Part shown: positions 34,400 through 42,977 of the stretch, piece by piece | How the letters are laid out: each line of letters begins with the position of its first letter | How positions within the stretch are numbered: position 1 is the stretch's first letter | Assembly (NCBI RefSeq): GCF_011605345.1 | Contig: NZ_JAAOXM010000002.1 | Coordinates: 310,001 to 374,000 of the forward strand | Source: Burkholderia sp. D-99 | GTDB lineage: Bacteria > Pseudomonadota > Gammaproteobacteria > Burkholderiales > Burkholderiaceae | DNA: 64,000 nucleotides | Direction of reading: 5' to 3' | Made by a program: the position numbers and the translations under genes | The notes under the pieces: generated by a model | The model's input: the letters and a program-made list of their open reading frames with translations, nothing else | Told to the model about the DNA's origin: nothing | Database searches by the model: none

Positions 34400-35536
34400 T
34401 CAGTGAAGCGCCCGCTCGGGCTGCTCCGGGCTGAAATCGAAATGCGGAAAGCGCACGCGCGTGCCGATGAAATTGCGGCCGCGTGCGCCGTCGAACGCGT
34501 GGTCCACGATCCGCGCCCATTCGTGCGCGCCGATCCCGTACGCGGCCGGATGGCTCGCGACCCCGAGCGTGTCGAGCAGCGCGCGGAGCTGCGCGGGCGC
34601 CGATGCGGTATCGCCGAAGATCTCGCGCAGCGCGGCGTCGCATGCGCTGTCGACACCGAGCGCCGCCTGCATCACCGCCGGCAGGCAGAACGAGCACGCG
34701 ATCCCGTGCGCGACGCCGCGCGTGAGCGTGATCGCATAGGAGATGTTGTGCGCGAGCGCCGTGCGCGTATTCGAGAACGCGAGCCCCGCGCGCAGCGCAC
34801 CGAGCGCCATGTCGCTGCGCGCGTCGAGATCGTCGGGATGCGCGCTCACACGGCCAAGGCCGCCGATCAGCTCGCGCGCCGCCTGCACCGCGAGGCCGCG
34901 CGTGACGGGATTCGCATGGATGTTCCAGATACTTTCGAGCGCATGCGACAGCGCGTCGAGGCCGCTCGCGAGCGTCGGCTGCATCGGCAGGCCGACCATC
35001 AGGCGCGGATCGACAATCACCGTTTCCGGATAGAGGTCGGGCCGCGACAGCGACAACTTGCGCGCGTTGTGCGGATCCCAGACGGTCGCCCAGTGCGTCA
35101 CTTCGCTGCCGGTGCCGGCCGTGGTCGGGATCGCGACGATCGGCAGCGCGGGTCGCGCCGCGTCGCCGCCTTCGGCGTCACCGGACAGGATGCGCAGCAC
35201 GCGATCGAAGTCGCCGTGCTCGGCGGCGAGCACTTTCGCCGAATCGATCACCGAGCCGCCGCCGAGCGCGATCAGCACATCCGGCTTGGCCGGCAGCGCG
35301 GCGAGCTGATCGCATGCGCGCCGCAGCATCGGCACCGACGGGTTCGCCTCGACGCAGTCGATCCGCGTGAGCGCCGGCCCGAGCTGCGCTTCGAGGCGGT
35401 CGGCAAGCCGCGCGAACACCGCGTCGGGATACGTGACGATCGCGTAGCTGCGGCCGGCGAGCGCGTCGCTCACGCCGGCCAGCGCGTCGACGCCGAAGCG
35501 GATCCGCACGGGGTTGTGGAAGCGCCAGCCGCTCAT
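34400..35536 (-). CDS. iron-containing (group III) alcohol dehydrogenase
   Basis: A 378-residue enzyme. The NAD-binding region has ALGGGSVIDSAKVLAAE and PTTAGTGSEVTHWATVWD. Metal ligands lie in LDALSHALESIWN (Asp and His) and GVAHGIACSFCLP (His). Group III members include lactaldehyde, maleylacetate and phosphonoacetaldehyde reductases. The Fe(II) histidine and helix pattern are intact, so it should be active. I start it at 35536 (GGAG upstream) rather than at a TTG further upstream. It shares an operon with the AAHS transporter, and a LysR gene lies 224 bases further upstream on the same strand. Confidence 0.88.
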   Translation of the reverse strand: MSGWRFHNPVRIRFGVDALAGVSDALAGRSYAIVTYPDAVFARLADRLEAQLGPALTRIDCVEANPSVPMLRRACDQLAALPAKPDVLIALGGGSVIDSAKVLAAEHGDFDRVLRILSGDAEGGDAARPALPIVAIPTTAGTGSEVTHWATVWDPHNARKLSLSRPDLYPETVIVDPRLMVGLPMQPTLASGLDALSHALESIWNIHANPVTRGLAVQAARELIGGLGRVSAHPDDLDARSDMALGALRAGLAFSNTRTALAHNISYAITLTRGVAHGIACSFCLPAVMQAALGVDSACDAALREIFGDTASAPAQLRALLDTLGVASHPAAYGIGAHEWARIVDHAFDGARGRNFIGTRVRFPHFDFSPEQPERALH

Positions 35537-35760
35537 GCCGCGGCTCCGGTTCGCACCGCACAATCATCAGTATGACGAATCATGTCGTCGGGAATATCTG
35601 CAGCGGAATTCATGCCCGTACCTGGAAGTTGAATGGGTATGGGCAGCAGGTTAGGCATCCGCGATGACGCGTTCGTGATCGAAAATCCCGGTGATCGACT
35701 ATGGATCGAACGAAATTTTCGATCGATCGCCGCCGCGAGCCGGCGCACAACCGGTCGCCT

Positions 35761-36636
35761 TCATGCATCGAGCGGCCTGCACCGCGCGACCGCATCGAAA
35801 AACGACGCGACCAGCCGGCTCTCGCGCCGCTCGCTCAGGCAGCACACGTGGATATGGGTCTCGACCGGGTCACCGTCGATACGCAACGGCCTCAGCCGCG
35901 CATCCGGCACGTATTCGGCCTTCGACACGGTGCCAACGCCGAGCCCGCGCGCGACGGCCTCGCGCAGCGCCTCGCGGCTGCCGATGTCCATCGCGATGCG
36001 CGGCGTCAGGCCAGCCAACGCCATCGCGTCTTCAAGCGCGCGGCGCGTCGTCGAACCCGGTTCGCGCATCAGCAGCGGCTCGCCGGCCAGTTCGTGCAGC
36101 GTGATCGTGTCGCGCTTCGCGTACGGATGGGTCGTACGGACGAACGCGATCACCGGAAAGCTCGCGTAGCGCAGCGTGAAGTAGCGCGTGTCCTCGAACG
36201 CACGGGCCACCACACCGACGTCGCACACGTACTGGTCGAGATCGCGCAGCACCGTTTCCGAATTGCCGAGCGCGACCGACAGGTGCATGTGCGGATGCAA
36301 CGCGTGATACGCCTCGATCATTTCGGTCACGTGAAACGGGCCGACCGCGCCGATCTTCAGCGAGCCGCGCTGCAATGCGCCGCTGTCGCGCAACAGTGCG
36401 GCGGCGTCGGTTTCGTCGCTGCAGATGCGGCGCGCGATCGGCAGGAATTCGAGGCCGACCGCCGACAGTTCGACGCGCCGGCCGCGCCGGTGGAACAGCT
36501 CGACGCCGTGTTCTTGTTCGAGGGTCTGGATCTGCGACGTGATCGTCGTCTGGCTGGTGGACAGCGCACGCGCGGCCGCGGTGAAGCCGCCATGCTGGAC
36601 GACGGCGATGAAGCTGCGAAGCTGGGTCAGGGTCAT
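35761..36636 (-). CDS. LysR-family transcriptional regulator
   Basis: A 291-residue regulator: helix-turn-helix in MTLTQLRSFIAVVQHGGFTAAARALSTSQTTITSQIQTLEQEH, then a CbbR/CysB-like effector domain (KIGAVGPFHVTEMIEAYHALHP). It lies between an ornithine-cyclodeaminase-family gene on the other strand and the alcohol dehydrogenase-transporter operon on its own strand, and could control either or both. The upstream region carries a 20-bp palindrome at 36843-36862. Confidence 0.9.
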   Translation of the reverse strand: MTLTQLRSFIAVVQHGGFTAAARALSTSQTTITSQIQTLEQEHGVELFHRRGRRVELSAVGLEFLPIARRICSDETDAAALLRDSGALQRGSLKIGAVGPFHVTEMIEAYHALHPHMHLSVALGNSETVLRDLDQYVCDVGVVARAFEDTRYFTLRYASFPVIAFVRTTHPYAKRDTITLHELAGEPLLMREPGSTTRRALEDAMALAGLTPRIAMDIGSREALREAVARGLGVGTVSKAEYVPDARLRPLRIDGDPVETHIHVCCLSERRESRLVASFFDAVARCRPLDA

Positions 36637-36835
36637 GAGGGTCGGCCGATCGATCGGGAATTTCGTGCCAAATCCGTGGAAGCACCGGGAAATTCAATGT
36701 ATCGGCCGAATGTGACACGCGCATTCCCGCCGCCTTCGCCGATCAGGCCCTCGACGAAAACGGCCGCGCGCAGACGTGGCCGCGCTTCTACGGGTGGTGA
36801 GCACCGCCGCCTACCTGCACCATTCCGTCAATTAA

Positions 36836-36871
36836 TTGACTATTTGTCCAAATATGGACAAACTTTAAATA
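36836..36871 (+). promoter_or_regulatory. AT-rich promoter with a 20-bp palindrome
   Basis: TTTGTCCA-AATA-TGGACAAA (36843-36862) is a perfect inverted repeat with eight-base arms. It overlaps possible -35 sequences (TTGACT at 36836, TTGTCC at 36844) and lies just before an AT-rich -10 candidate (TAAATA, 36866-36871) reading toward the gene at 36910. It is the most AT-rich stretch of its surroundings. The regulator that binds it is not proven; the divergent LysR is the nearest candidate. Confidence 0.65.
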
Positions 36872-36909
36872 TCTTCGTTTTACATTGCGCCGAAAGCGCT
36901 TGCCCGAAC

Positions 36910-37881
36910 ATGCCGACAGACGCCCGACTCCTGCTTCTCGACCGCGATGCCGTCGAACCCGCCCTGGATGCCACTCAAGTGACGGCGGCGGTTCGCGAAG
37001 CCTTCGTGCTGCACAGTCAACGCGCCGGGCGCGTGTTCCCGGTGGTCCGCGAGAAGCTGCACACCGGCGGCGTATTCGGCATCAAGTCGGGCGACGTCGC
37101 GCGCCAGGATCTGCTCGGTTTCAAGGCGGCCGGGTTCTGGCCCGGCAACCGGGGGCTCGGCGGCGAACCGCATCAGGCCACCGTCGCGCTGTTCGATCCG
37201 GCCACCGGCCGCCCGCTGTGCATCATGGACGGCAACGCGATCACCACCGCGCGCACCGGTGCCGCCGGCGGCCTCGGGCTGCAACTGCTCGCACGGCGCG
37301 ACAGCACGCGAATCTGCGTATTCGGCACGGGCGTGCAGGCGCGCGTCCAGCTCGACTACGCGCTCGGGCTGCTGCCGCAACGGTGCACCGTGCAATACGT
37401 GAACGTCAGCGGCAAGCCAGACCCGGAGTTCGAATCGGCGTTCCGGGAACGATGCACGATCGGCGTGGCGCGCGACCGGAACGACGCGGTGGCCGATAGC
37501 GACGTGGTCATCACCGCAACGCCGGGCGGCGGCGCGCTATTCGATGCGGATGCGGTTCGGCCGGGCACCCACCTGACCTGCGTCGGTGCCGACACGGCCG
37601 GCAAGCGCGAGCTTCCGGCGGGCGTGCTGGAACGCGCGCGCATCGTCGTGGACGATCACGATCAGGCGCGCAGCATCGGCGAGTGCCAGTGGGCGCCGGA
37701 TTTGCCATGCACTGAAATCGGTGACATCCTCGCCGGAACCGCGTCGGCCGACCGCGCGCCGCACGAGATCACCGTCTTCGACATGACCGGGCTGGCGCTT
37801 CAGGACCTGACCGTCGCCCGCTTCCTGTATCGACAGGCCCTCGAAAACGGCACCGGAATCTCCATTCCGTGGCCCTGGTAA
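36910..37881 (+). CDS. ornithine cyclodeaminase / mu-crystallin family oxidoreductase
   Basis: A 323-residue protein of the same family as the enzyme at 23669, but shorter and only distantly similar. It has FGIKSGDVARQDLLGFKAAGFWPGN, LCIMDGNAITTARTGAAGGLGLQLLA and the Rossmann motif ICVFGTGVQARVQLDYAL. Short members include delta-1-pyrroline-2-carboxylate and imine reductases and alanine dehydrogenases, so ornithine need not be the substrate. It is followed by a HAD phosphatase gene after 22 bases. No clear ribosome binding site precedes the ATG at 36910. Confidence 0.85.
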   Translation: MPTDARLLLLDRDAVEPALDATQVTAAVREAFVLHSQRAGRVFPVVREKLHTGGVFGIKSGDVARQDLLGFKAAGFWPGNRGLGGEPHQATVALFDPATGRPLCIMDGNAITTARTGAAGGLGLQLLARRDSTRICVFGTGVQARVQLDYALGLLPQRCTVQYVNVSGKPDPEFESAFRERCTIGVARDRNDAVADSDVVITATPGGGALFDADAVRPGTHLTCVGADTAGKRELPAGVLERARIVVDDHDQARSIGECQWAPDLPCTEIGDILAGTASADRAPHEITVFDMTGLALQDLTVARFLYRQALENGTGISIPWPW

Positions 37882-37903
37882 ACGAAACTCCCCGTCAATC
37901 GCC

Positions 37904-38626
37904 ATGCGTCTCACCAAAGTTTCCGCCCTCTCGTTCGACCTGGACGACACCCTGTGGCCGTTCGGGCCGTCCGTCGTACGGGCCGAAGCGGCGCTTCGCG
38001 CGTGGCTGATCGAGCACGCGCCCGGTACCGCGAGCGTGCTACCCACGCAGCAGGCGCTGAGCGAGTTGCGTGAGGAATACGAACGATTGTGCCCCGAGCG
38101 TGCCGGCGATTTCCGCGCGATGAGAATCGGATCGATCAGGCTTGCGCTGGAGCGTGCGAACGAAGATGTCGCGCTCACCGAGCGTGCGTACGCAGCGTTC
38201 TATGCCGCGCGCAACCGGGTCGAATTCTATGAAGATGCGTTGCCGGCGCTCGCGTGGTTGAGCGCGCGGTTCCCGTTGATCGCGGTGACCAACGGCAACG
38301 CGGATCTCCGGCTGACCGGTGGCGGCGAATTCTTTCGTGCGACGCTCAGCGCGCAAGCGTTCGGGGTCGCGAAGCCGGAGCCCGGGATATTCCATGCGGC
38401 GGCGGAAACGCTCGACGTGCATCCGTCGGAATTGCTGCATGTCGGGGACGACTATCACCTCGATATCGTCGGTGCGCTGAACGCGGGGCTTCAGGCAGCG
38501 TGGGTGGTTCGCGATACGCATCCGGAAACGGAGCGTGCGCAGCAGCAGGCCGCCACGCCCCACCTTACGCTCAGCGACCTGTCGATGCTGTGTCGCGCGC
38601 TCGGCGGGCCTGACGACGTAGCGTGA
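37904..38626 (+). CDS. HAD-superfamily hydrolase
   Basis: A 240-residue HAD phosphatase of the C1-cap type. Motif I is SFDLDDTLWPF, motif II is IAVTNGNADL, the motif III lysine is in FGVAKPEPGIF, and motif IV is HVGDDYHLDIVGALNAG. All four catalytic motifs are intact. Substrates of such YjjG/phosphoglycolate-like enzymes range from nucleotides to sugar phosphates. The gene is probably translated with the upstream oxidoreductase gene. Its substrate is not evident from the context. Confidence 0.9.
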   Translation: MRLTKVSALSFDLDDTLWPFGPSVVRAEAALRAWLIEHAPGTASVLPTQQALSELREEYERLCPERAGDFRAMRIGSIRLALERANEDVALTERAYAAFYAARNRVEFYEDALPALAWLSARFPLIAVTNGNADLRLTGGGEFFRATLSAQAFGVAKPEPGIFHAAAETLDVHPSELLHVGDDYHLDIVGALNAGLQAAWVVRDTHPETERAQQQAATPHLTLSDLSMLCRALGGPDDVA

Positions 38627-38759
38627 GCGTGAGGGCCTGCGTGCGCCGCGTTCGCGACGCACGCTCCACCGCCATGAAGTACGGCTGACCGCCGCTCGCC
38701 GACTGCACAAACGGAGCGGCCGGCCAGGCCGAGGCGGCCCATGACCGACCGCCGCGCGT

Positions 38760-39377
38760 TCACGCCGCCTTGCGCGCCTCCGCGATCCGTTGCGGCGCCT
38801 TCGGCCGCGCATACAACCGTTCGAGGTACGCGCGCAGCTGCGGGAACGATTCGATCAGGTTGCACTCGCCGGCCCAGTCGATCAGGTAAGCCGTCACGCA
38901 ATCGGCCACCGTCAGCGTGTCGCCGACGATGAACTCGCGCCCTTCCAGATGCTTGTCCAGAATCGCGGCCATCGTCCTGAAATCCTCGCGCGCCAGTTCG
39001 ATGTCGGCCGGCGAGCGCTTCTCGGGCGGATAGAGGAACGAATGCCGCGTGATCCGCCACAGCGGCTGCTCGAGCTCCGTCACCGCGAACATCACCCACC
39101 GATAGGCTTCCGCGCGCAGCGCCGGATCGACCGGCAGCAACGCCTTCTCCGGGTATTTGTCCGCGAGATACAGCACGATCGCGGCCGATTCGGGAATCAC
39201 GAGGTCGCCGTCCACCAGCACGGGCACCTTGCCGGCCGGATTGAGACGCAGGAATTCGGGCCGCTTGTGCTCGCCCTGGAGCAGGTTCACCGAGACGAAC
39301 TCGAAATCGGCATCCAGCTCCTTCAGCCCCCACAGCGCGCGTTGCGAGCGGGTGCCGGCAAATCCGTAAAGCTTCAT
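38760..39377 (-). CDS. glutathione S-transferase
   Basis: A 205-residue cytosolic GST. The thioredoxin-like N-terminal domain begins MKLYGFAGTRSQRALWGLKEL, with Thr/Ser residues at the glutathione site, and the cis-proline and glutathione-binding PVLVDGDLVIPESAAIVLYLADK. The all-helical C-terminal domain has the N-capping box VGDTLTVADCVTAYLIDW. GGAGA precedes the ATG at 39377. Detoxification or isomerase activity cannot be separated by sequence alone. It lies downstream of a YCII-like gene and may be transcribed with it. Confidence 0.9.
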   Translation of the reverse strand: MKLYGFAGTRSQRALWGLKELDADFEFVSVNLLQGEHKRPEFLRLNPAGKVPVLVDGDLVIPESAAIVLYLADKYPEKALLPVDPALRAEAYRWVMFAVTELEQPLWRITRHSFLYPPEKRSPADIELAREDFRTMAAILDKHLEGREFIVGDTLTVADCVTAYLIDWAGECNLIESFPQLRAYLERLYARPKAPQRIAEARKAA

Positions 39378-39465
39378 CGCCAGTCTCCATCCAGAATGGC
39401 GGGAAAATGTCCGCATGCCGGCCACGGCGCTTCGCCGATCCGCAACGCGTGGCCTCGCTCCGGGT

Positions 39466-39834
39466 TCACGCGCCGGGAATCGCCAGCACCGGCATCACGT
39501 CGATCGCCACGCCCGGGAACAGCGTGAAATGCGGATGGCCTTCGAACAGTGCGGCCGCCGCATCGTGCGAGTCGGCGCGCACGACGGTAAAGCCGCTCAT
39601 CGCGTTCGCGGTGTCCGCGACGCCGGCCGCATCGATGGTCTTCGTCTTGCCGAGCGGCCCGCCCATCTCGACGATCGCGTCGCGATGCCGGTCGACCCAT
39701 GCATGCCATGCGGCGATGCCGTCGCGCTCGCGCGTGCGCCGCGCCTCTTCCGGCAGCGCCAGCCAGGCCTTCATGGCCGGGCTATCCTGGGTGCCGAGAA
39801 ATACCGCGAGATACAACTGCTGTTGAGCACTCAT
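39466..39834 (-). CDS. YCII-related domain protein
   Basis: A 122-residue protein of the alpha-beta ferredoxin-like YCII/DGPF fold. It has a central histidine-aspartate region (WVDRHRDAIVEMGGPLGKTKTID) and a C-terminal strand FTVVRADSHDAAAALFEGHPHFTLFPG. Some YCII proteins are dehalogenase- or lactonase-like, but most are of unknown role. GAGGAGAC lies just before the ATG. A MarR gene is divergent 81 bases away and may control this gene and the GST. Confidence 0.75.
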   Translation of the reverse strand: MSAQQQLYLAVFLGTQDSPAMKAWLALPEEARRTRERDGIAAWHAWVDRHRDAIVEMGGPLGKTKTIDAAGVADTANAMSGFTVVRADSHDAAAALFEGHPHFTLFPGVAIDVMPVLAIPGA

Positions 39835-39880
39835 GCTGTCTCCTCCGGTGACGGACACGACAGGCTGCCGCGCCTCGACC

Positions 39881-39909
39881 TTGACACGATAGGTTGATAT
39901 CAACACAAT
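39881..39909 (+). promoter_or_regulatory. MarR promoter with palindromic operator
   Basis: TTGACA (39881-39886) and CACAAT (39904-39909), 17 bases apart, form a promoter reading into the MarR gene. The palindrome GTTGATATCAAC (39893-39904) fills the spacer. This is the usual place for a MarR autorepression site. Transcription would begin about at the ATG (39916). Confidence 0.75.
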
Positions 39910-39915
39910 TGCAAC

Positions 39916-40383
39916 ATGGCACGAAAAGAAAAGCTCCCTTTCGAAACGACGCTGATGGTGCGCGATTGCTGCCTGTGCCTGCACATGCAGCGCGCGGCGC
40001 GCAATCTTGCGCGGATCTTCGACGATGTGCTGCGCCCGCTGGATCTCACCAACGGCCAGTTTTCGCTGCTGATGTCGCTGAACCGGCCGCAGCCGGCGCC
40101 GATGAAATCGGTCGCGTCGCTGCTCGCGATGGATCGCACCACGCTCACGGCCGCGCTCAAGCCGCTCGAGCGGCGCGGCCTCGTCACGATCGCGCAGGAT
40201 CCGGACGACCGGCGCAGCCGCCTGCTCGAACTGACGCAGGCCGGCCACGACCTGCTGGCCGAGGCGTTTCCGCTGTGGCAGCAGACGCACGCCGAGATCG
40301 AACGGCCGTTCGCACCGGGGGAAGTCGATCAGCTGCGCGGCCAGTTGCGCGCGCTGTCCGTCGATCCGGCCGCACGCGGCTGA
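39916..40383 (+). CDS. MarR-family transcriptional regulator
   Basis: A 155-residue winged-helix protein. The recognition region is PMKSVASLLAMDRTTLTAALKPLERRGLVTIAQDPDDRRSRLLELTQAGHDLL; the DDRRSR wing is the MarR hallmark. Three cysteines near the N-terminus (RDCCLCLH) could sense oxidants, as in some MarR/OhrR members. No ribosome binding site precedes the ATG, and the promoter would start transcription at or next to it. The divergent YCII-like and GST genes are likely targets. Confidence 0.9.
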   Translation: MARKEKLPFETTLMVRDCCLCLHMQRAARNLARIFDDVLRPLDLTNGQFSLLMSLNRPQPAPMKSVASLLAMDRTTLTAALKPLERRGLVTIAQDPDDRRSRLLELTQAGHDLLAEAFPLWQQTHAEIERPFAPGEVDQLRGQLRALSVDPAARG

Positions 40384-40419
40384 ACGGAATCGGCACGCGG
40401 ATCGCTACGGCAAGCAGGC

Positions 40420-41013
40420 CTACTTCCGGCCCTTCTTCGGCAACAGCAGTTGCGCGATCTCCTGCAGGAAGGCCACGGGCCCGTGCGCATGCAGCGCCTG
40501 CCCGCTGCTCAGCGCGCCGTCGATGACGGTCGCGAGCCGCAGTGCGAAGGTTTCCGGTTCGTCGACACCGATCGCACCCGCCAGTTCGGTCAGCCGGCGC
40601 CGTAGCTCCTGCTTGTGCGCGACGGCCACCTTGCGGGCCGGATGATTGCCGTCCGCATATTCGGCGGCGATGTTGATCTGCGGGCAGCCGCGATAACCGG
40701 GGCGCTCGATGCGCTCGCCGATCCATCGCAGTTGCGCATCCAGTTCCTCGCGCGGCGTGCGCCGGTACTGCGCGGCCACCGCATCCCAATGCGCCCAGAA
40801 ATCGGCGTCCTCGCGCAGCAGGAACGCTTCGATCAGATCGTCCTTCGTCGCGAAGTGACGATAGAGGCTCGTCTTCGCAACGCCCGCCTGCGCGACGATC
40901 AGGTCCACGCCGACCGCGCGCGTGCCCTCCCGGTAGAACAGCTCGCTGGCCGTTTGCAGAATGCGTTCGCGCGTATCGGGCGCGTTCCCTGGTGTACCTG
41001 TTTCCTTTTTCAT
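40420..41013 (-). CDS. TetR-family transcriptional regulator
   Basis: A 197-residue regulator. The helix-turn-helix reads TRERILQTASELFYREGTRAVGVDLIVAQAGVAKTSLYRHFATKDDLIEAF. The ligand-binding part is of the YxaF/LmrA-like type with a single CPQINIAAEY segment. The start at 41013 follows a purine-rich stretch. It is divergent from a two-gene operon whose promoter at 41076-41118 is overlaid by two inverted repeats, so it almost certainly represses that operon and perhaps itself. Confidence 0.9.
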   Translation of the reverse strand: MKKETGTPGNAPDTRERILQTASELFYREGTRAVGVDLIVAQAGVAKTSLYRHFATKDDLIEAFLLREDADFWAHWDAVAAQYRRTPREELDAQLRWIGERIERPGYRGCPQINIAAEYADGNHPARKVAVAHKQELRRRLTELAGAIGVDEPETFALRLATVIDGALSSGQALHAHGPVAFLQEIAQLLLPKKGRK

Positions 41014-41075
41014 CCCGACCCGGCCGTGCTGGCCGCCCACTACCGCAACAGTGATCCGATCATAGCACCGCGGGG

Positions 41076-41118
41076 TTGACGACGCTACAGGTCTGTACTA
41101 TAAAACAGACCGTTCTGT
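41076..41118 (+). promoter_or_regulatory. strong promoter with overlapping TetR operator dyads
   Basis: TTGACG (41076-41081) and TATAAA (41099-41104), 17 bases apart, form a near-consensus promoter. Two dyads cover it: GGTCTGT (41090-41096) with ACAGACC (41105-41111), bracketing the -10, and ACAGA-CCGT-TCTGT (41105-41118) over the likely start point. They share the ACAGACC half. The divergent TetR gene is the obvious source of the repressor. Confidence 0.85.
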
Positions 41119-41131
41119 ATCGGAGTTGATC

Positions 41132-42178
41132 ATGGATGATCGAATGACGGTTGCAGTCTATGGCGCCACGGGTCATACCGGGCGGTTTGTCGTTGCCGAA
41201 CTGGCACGGCGCGGCCTGCGCGCGATCCGCATCGGCCGTGATGCCGCGCGGCTCGCGGAGGGCGGCGGCGACGCGACGCTCGCGCGCGTCGCCGCGATCG
41301 ACGATCCGGCCGCGCTCGACGCCGCGCTGCGCGGCGCGGATGCGGTGATCAACTGCGCGGGCCCGTACCTCGATACGGCGCTGCCGCTGGCCGATGCCGC
41401 ACTGCGGGCCGGCATACCCTATCTCGACCTGACCGCCGAGCAGCCGTCGGTGCTGGCGCTGGTCGAACACAGCGATGCCCGGGCGCGTGCCACGGGCGTG
41501 ACCATCGTGCCGGCCGCGGCGTTCTACGGCGGCCTGGCCGACCTGCTCGTCACGGCCGTGGTGGACAAGAACCAGCCGATCGAGCGCGTCGATATCGCGA
41601 CCGGGCTCGACCGCTGGCACCCGACGCGCGGCACGCGCGTGACGGGTGAACGCAATCGCGCGGTGCGGCTCGTGCAAAAGGACGGGAAGCCGACGCCGGT
41701 GCCGTCGGCCGCACGCGAACGCGCGTGGCCGTTCCCGCCGCCGATCGGCCAGGTCGACGTCACGCTGCTGCCGTTTTCGGAAGTGATGACACTCTCGCGT
41801 CACCTGCGCATCGATACGATCGAATCGTGGCTCGCCACCCTCGCGCTGCGCGACGTGCGCGATGCCGCCACGCCGCCGCCCGAGCCAACCGATGCGCTCG
41901 GCCGCTCGGCGCAGCAGTTCGCGATGGACGCGATCGTCGTGCAAGGCGGCACGACGCACCGCGCGACGGCGTCCGGGCGCGACATCTACGCGGTCAGCGC
42001 ACCGATCATCGTCGAGGCAGCCGTGCGCCTGATCACGGGCAACACGGTGGTGTCGGGCGGCGTGCGCAGTCTCGGCGAGCTGTTCGACGCGCGCGATTTT
42101 CTCGCGGCGCTCGATTCGGTGGCAGTATCGTTCGGCACGACAACCGATCCGGTTTTCAACAAGGAGACACAGGCATGA
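41132..42178 (+). CDS. saccharopine dehydrogenase-like NAD(P)-binding protein
   Basis: A 348-residue protein. The Rossmann motif is VAVYGATGHTGRFVVAELARRG, followed by AVINCAGPYLDTALPLADAALRAGIPYLDLTAEQ, typical of the saccharopine dehydrogenase-like/trans-acting enoyl reductase group. The C-terminal half binds an unknown carbon substrate. GGAG lies seven bases before the ATG. Its stop overlaps the next gene by four bases. True lysine metabolism is unlikely; the TetR-controlled setting suggests use against or on a foreign compound. Confidence 0.82.
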   Translation: MDDRMTVAVYGATGHTGRFVVAELARRGLRAIRIGRDAARLAEGGGDATLARVAAIDDPAALDAALRGADAVINCAGPYLDTALPLADAALRAGIPYLDLTAEQPSVLALVEHSDARARATGVTIVPAAAFYGGLADLLVTAVVDKNQPIERVDIATGLDRWHPTRGTRVTGERNRAVRLVQKDGKPTPVPSAARERAWPFPPPIGQVDVTLLPFSEVMTLSRHLRIDTIESWLATLALRDVRDAATPPPEPTDALGRSAQQFAMDAIVVQGGTTHRATASGRDIYAVSAPIIVEAAVRLITGNTVVSGGVRSLGELFDARDFLAALDSVAVSFGTTTDPVFNKETQA

Positions 42179-42936
42179 GCAGCAATGAGAAAGGCGCGTA
42201 TTTCCGGTCGCTTCACCGCGCGGGCCAGCCGCTGGCGCTGTTCAACGTGTGGGACGCCGGCAGCGCGCGCACGGCGGCCGACGCGGGCGCCGTCGCACTG
42301 GCAACCGGCAGCTGGTCGGTCGCGGCGGCCAACGGGTTCGTCGACGGCGAGCAGATGCCGCGCGCGCTGATGATGGACGTGCTCGAGCGCATCACGCGCG
42401 CGACCGACCTGCCCGTCACCGTCGATCTTGAAAGCGGGTACGGCGAGCGGCCGGAAGATGTCGCCGAAACGATCGCGCTCAGCATCGAGGCCGGCGCGAT
42501 CGGCTGCAACCTCGAGGACAGCTTCCCGGCGACGGGCGAATTGCGTGAGCCCGACGCGGCGGCGGCCCGTCTCGCGGCAGCACGGCAGGCCGCGGATCGC
42601 GCGGGCGCCGACTACTTCATCAACGCGCGTACCGACGTGTTCTTCAAGGCGCCGGCCGACACGCACGACGAGCGCCTGCTCGACGCCGTGCTGGCCCGCG
42701 CACGCGCGTACGCAGCGGCCGGCGCCGATGGGCTCTTCGTGCCGGGGCTGCGCTCGCCGGCGCTCATTCGCGCGCTGACGGCCGCGTCGCCGCTGCCGGT
42801 GAACGTGATGCGCGTCACGGCAACGCCGACGCTCGCCGAATTCGCGGAATACGGCGTGGCCCGTATCAGTCACGGGCCGTATCCGTACCTGCAGGCGATG
42901 AAGACGCTGGCGGAGATGGTCAGGCAAGGCGGCTAG
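42175..42936 (+). CDS. isocitrate lyase / PEP mutase family protein
   Basis: A 253-residue TIM-barrel protein of the PEP mutase/isocitrate lyase superfamily. It has FNVWDAGSARTAADAGAVALATGSWSVA, VTVDLESGYG and GAIGCNLEDS with metal-binding acidic residues, and FINARTDVFF. The KKCGH cysteine loop of isocitrate lyase is absent, as in carboxyphosphonoenolpyruvate- and oxaloacetate-type members. It is translationally coupled to the saccharopine-dehydrogenase-like gene and thus under the same TetR-type control. The substrate, probably a 2-oxo or C-C lyase substrate, is open. Confidence 0.87.
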   Translation: MSSNEKGAYFRSLHRAGQPLALFNVWDAGSARTAADAGAVALATGSWSVAAANGFVDGEQMPRALMMDVLERITRATDLPVTVDLESGYGERPEDVAETIALSIEAGAIGCNLEDSFPATGELREPDAAAARLAAARQAADRAGADYFINARTDVFFKAPADTHDERLLDAVLARARAYAAAGADGLFVPGLRSPALIRALTAASPLPVNVMRVTATPTLAEFAEYGVARISHGPYPYLQAMKTLAEMVRQGG

Positions 42937-42977
42937 GCGATTCGCGGGACGGGACGGCCTCGTGCGCGCATCGAATG

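Noticed and set aside
36910..37881. annotation as a second true ornithine cyclodeaminase
   Set aside because: It is shorter and only weakly like the gene at 23669, so the substrate cannot be assigned.
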